64,000 nucleotides of DNA from Dromaius novaehollandiae (Eukaryota; Chordata; Aves; Casuariiformes; Dromaiidae): the NCBI RefSeq assembly GCF_036370855.1, contig NC_088102.1, positions 41,453,835-41,517,834 of the forward strand, given 5' to 3'. Each line of letters begins with the position of its first letter. The first letter of the stretch is position 1. Shown piece after piece: positions 62,640 to 64,000 of the stretch. Below the pieces are notes generated by a model. The model did no database searches and was not told where the DNA came from. It worked only from the letters and a program-made list of their open reading frames with translations. Both the position numbers and the translations under genes were made by a program.

Positions 62640-62741
62640 CTGATCAGTTACCTGAACAACCTGATCTAGTTTGGCTCTGCTCTGAGTTGGACCAGATGAC
62701 CTCTAGGGATCTGTTCAAGCTAAATCATTCTATGATTCCTT
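62640..62741 (+). mobile_element. CR1 LINE 3' end fragment
   Basis: Reads cctgaacaacctgatctagt, then gttggaccagatgacctcta, and ends aatcattctatgattcc, the typical CR1 3' end with its octamer. 5'-truncated copy in plus orientation, opposite to the one at 59868. Confidence 0.88.
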
Positions 62742-64000
62742 TGCTGATGAAGCCTGGATTTCAGTATAGCAAAAGATCTTTCTTTTAAGCACTGATGGTG
62801 CTCCTGGGGCACCTCAGAGTACCGTAATATCCAAAAATGAGTTGTGAATTGAGAAGGCAAGAGTAAGCCTCAGGCACCACAGCTGTGCTGGAGGCTGGCT
62901 AGCTGAGGGATGACTCTGAAAGACTCAGAAACAACTGAACTACAGGGAGCAAGAGCCCTAGGACACTGAGATCTGTGACACCAGCTGTCTGTTAAACTGT
63001 TTTGCAAATAGAAGAATTAAGCTTCATTATCATATTTCCTATTCCAAATCTCTGCAATGAAATGACTTCACGAGCAGCATTAGCAGAAGGTCTGGCAAAG
63101 AGCAAACAATTTAGAGCACAGTATAGGGTAAGCACAAGCTATGATCAACTGCTGACAGAGCCAAAAATAAAAACCAACGGAGCAAATTAAGTATTTTTTC
63201 TTAAAAAAACCCCCAAAACTAAAAATGTGTTTCCTGTCATCTTTCCTTTTTAGCGGATGTTTGCACAACAGACTTCAGAATGATGCTGCCCAAATTCACT
63301 TTGAAGCAGTGAACTAATTACTGTGACAACACATATTGACACCAGCTTGTTAATGCACCTTGGTTAAAAGTTAAATTTTTCTATCTATGTAAGGATCTGT
63401 TCAGTAAGACTTAAGATCATAGCGAGATGCTGCTTTGCACATCGCTGTCTTCTGGAAACAGGAGATGAAACTGCATTACTAAGTTTTTGCAGTTTGAAAT
63501 TTACAGCAACAAATTTCAAAATTTTCATACAGGACTAAATTTGCAGCTAACATTATGCCATTAACTTCAGCAGTTTAAACTGATAAACACAACAGCCAAA
63601 AACAATTGCACCACACAGAGTTCAAAGATCAAGACCTGTGGGAAAACCAAAAAGCATCAGGTCAACAAGAGGTTTTCCTGGATTTTTATGAAATGAACCA
63701 ACAGCAAAAAGAAGGATCAAGCCATTTTCAAAATAGATTTAAGAAACTAAATAGTTTTCTGCTGGTTTATTTCCATGAATGGGTTTGTACCAGTGGTGCT
63801 GGTGCAAGACAGGACATAAGAGAAGAAACTAGGAATTATTTTTATCTGGTTTCATGACAATGCAAACAGAGTCTGGGCCTAGAAGGAATTTTCAAAAGTG
63901 ACATGAATTATCTAGGTTCATCTACAATTGCAACTGAATTGTTTTCAACATTGGCTTAGGACAGTCTGCTGCCAAAAATGCAGAAAACAACTCTGAACAT

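Larger units (their letters stand above)
59490..64000 (-). other. MIDEAS upstream intron sequence (to window end)
   Basis: Ends TATTTCTGCAG at the ELM2 exon. I found no further MIDEAS exon up to 64000; the large N-terminal exon expected from the family must lie outside. The stretch holds two CR1 3' ends and A-rich runs (for example about 60265-60309). Confidence 0.6.

Noticed and set aside
1-64000. Bacterial-type systems (CRISPR arrays, operons, integrons)
   Set aside because: The window is vertebrate nuclear DNA with spliced genes; no regularly spaced repeats or operon-like gene packing are present.

Overview
This is a vertebrate nuclear window, most likely from a bird. The evidence is fragments of CR1 LINEs (with the typical 3' end motif attctatgattc), compact introns, CpG-island promoters and a gene order matching the amniote ACOT-DNAL1-MIDEAS neighbourhood (human 14q24.3). 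The species cannot be read from the sequence.

Layout. 1-2990 is intergenic with no recognised gene. 3996-21893 holds three plus-strand, three-exon genes of the type I acyl-CoA thioesterase / bile acid acyltransferase family (ACOT1/2/4/6-BAAT), here called copies A (3996-8319), B (10931-16289) and C (17054-21893). All three have the same intron phases and a 203-nt middle exon. 25191-39208 is DNAL1 (plus strand, eight coding exons, first coding exon only the ATG), followed by a long AT-rich 3'UTR. 51609-59489 is the 3' part of MIDEAS/ELMSAN1 on the minus strand (eight exons: ELM2, SANT, acidic and basic linkers, a C2H2 finger split between two exons). Its long 3'UTR faces DNAL1 tail to tail, and its 5' exons lie beyond 64000. 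I saw no PNMA1-like gene between DNAL1 and MIDEAS.

The most unusual part is the ACOT cluster. Copy A's first exon is almost identical to copy B's, with 379 nt without a difference, while exons 2 and 3 are much more diverged. Inside copy A's first intron, close upstream of exon 2, lies a decayed second version of exon 1 (about 6230-6705) with no splice donor. This suggests the original first exon of copy A died and was replaced by a duplicated or converted exon 1 from copy B. Copy C has glycine where the family has its catalytic serine (or cysteine in BAAT), although Asp and His are kept, so it may be a pseudoenzyme. Only copy B keeps a peroxisomal SKL tail, and it also carries an arginine-rich N-terminus like a mitochondrial presequence.

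Functionally the genes are unrelated neighbours: fatty acyl-CoA hydrolysis (ACOTs), outer-arm dynein regulation in cilia (DNAL1) and the MiDAC histone deacetylase complex (MIDEAS). DNAL1's promoter carries NRF1, ETS and RFX X-box-like motifs. Its exon 2 splice donor is duplicated 16 bp downstream, and its 3'UTR contains a nearly perfect 100-bp tandem duplication. All exon boundaries were placed by eye from splice signals, reading phase and remembered family sequences; no alignment or transcript data were available.
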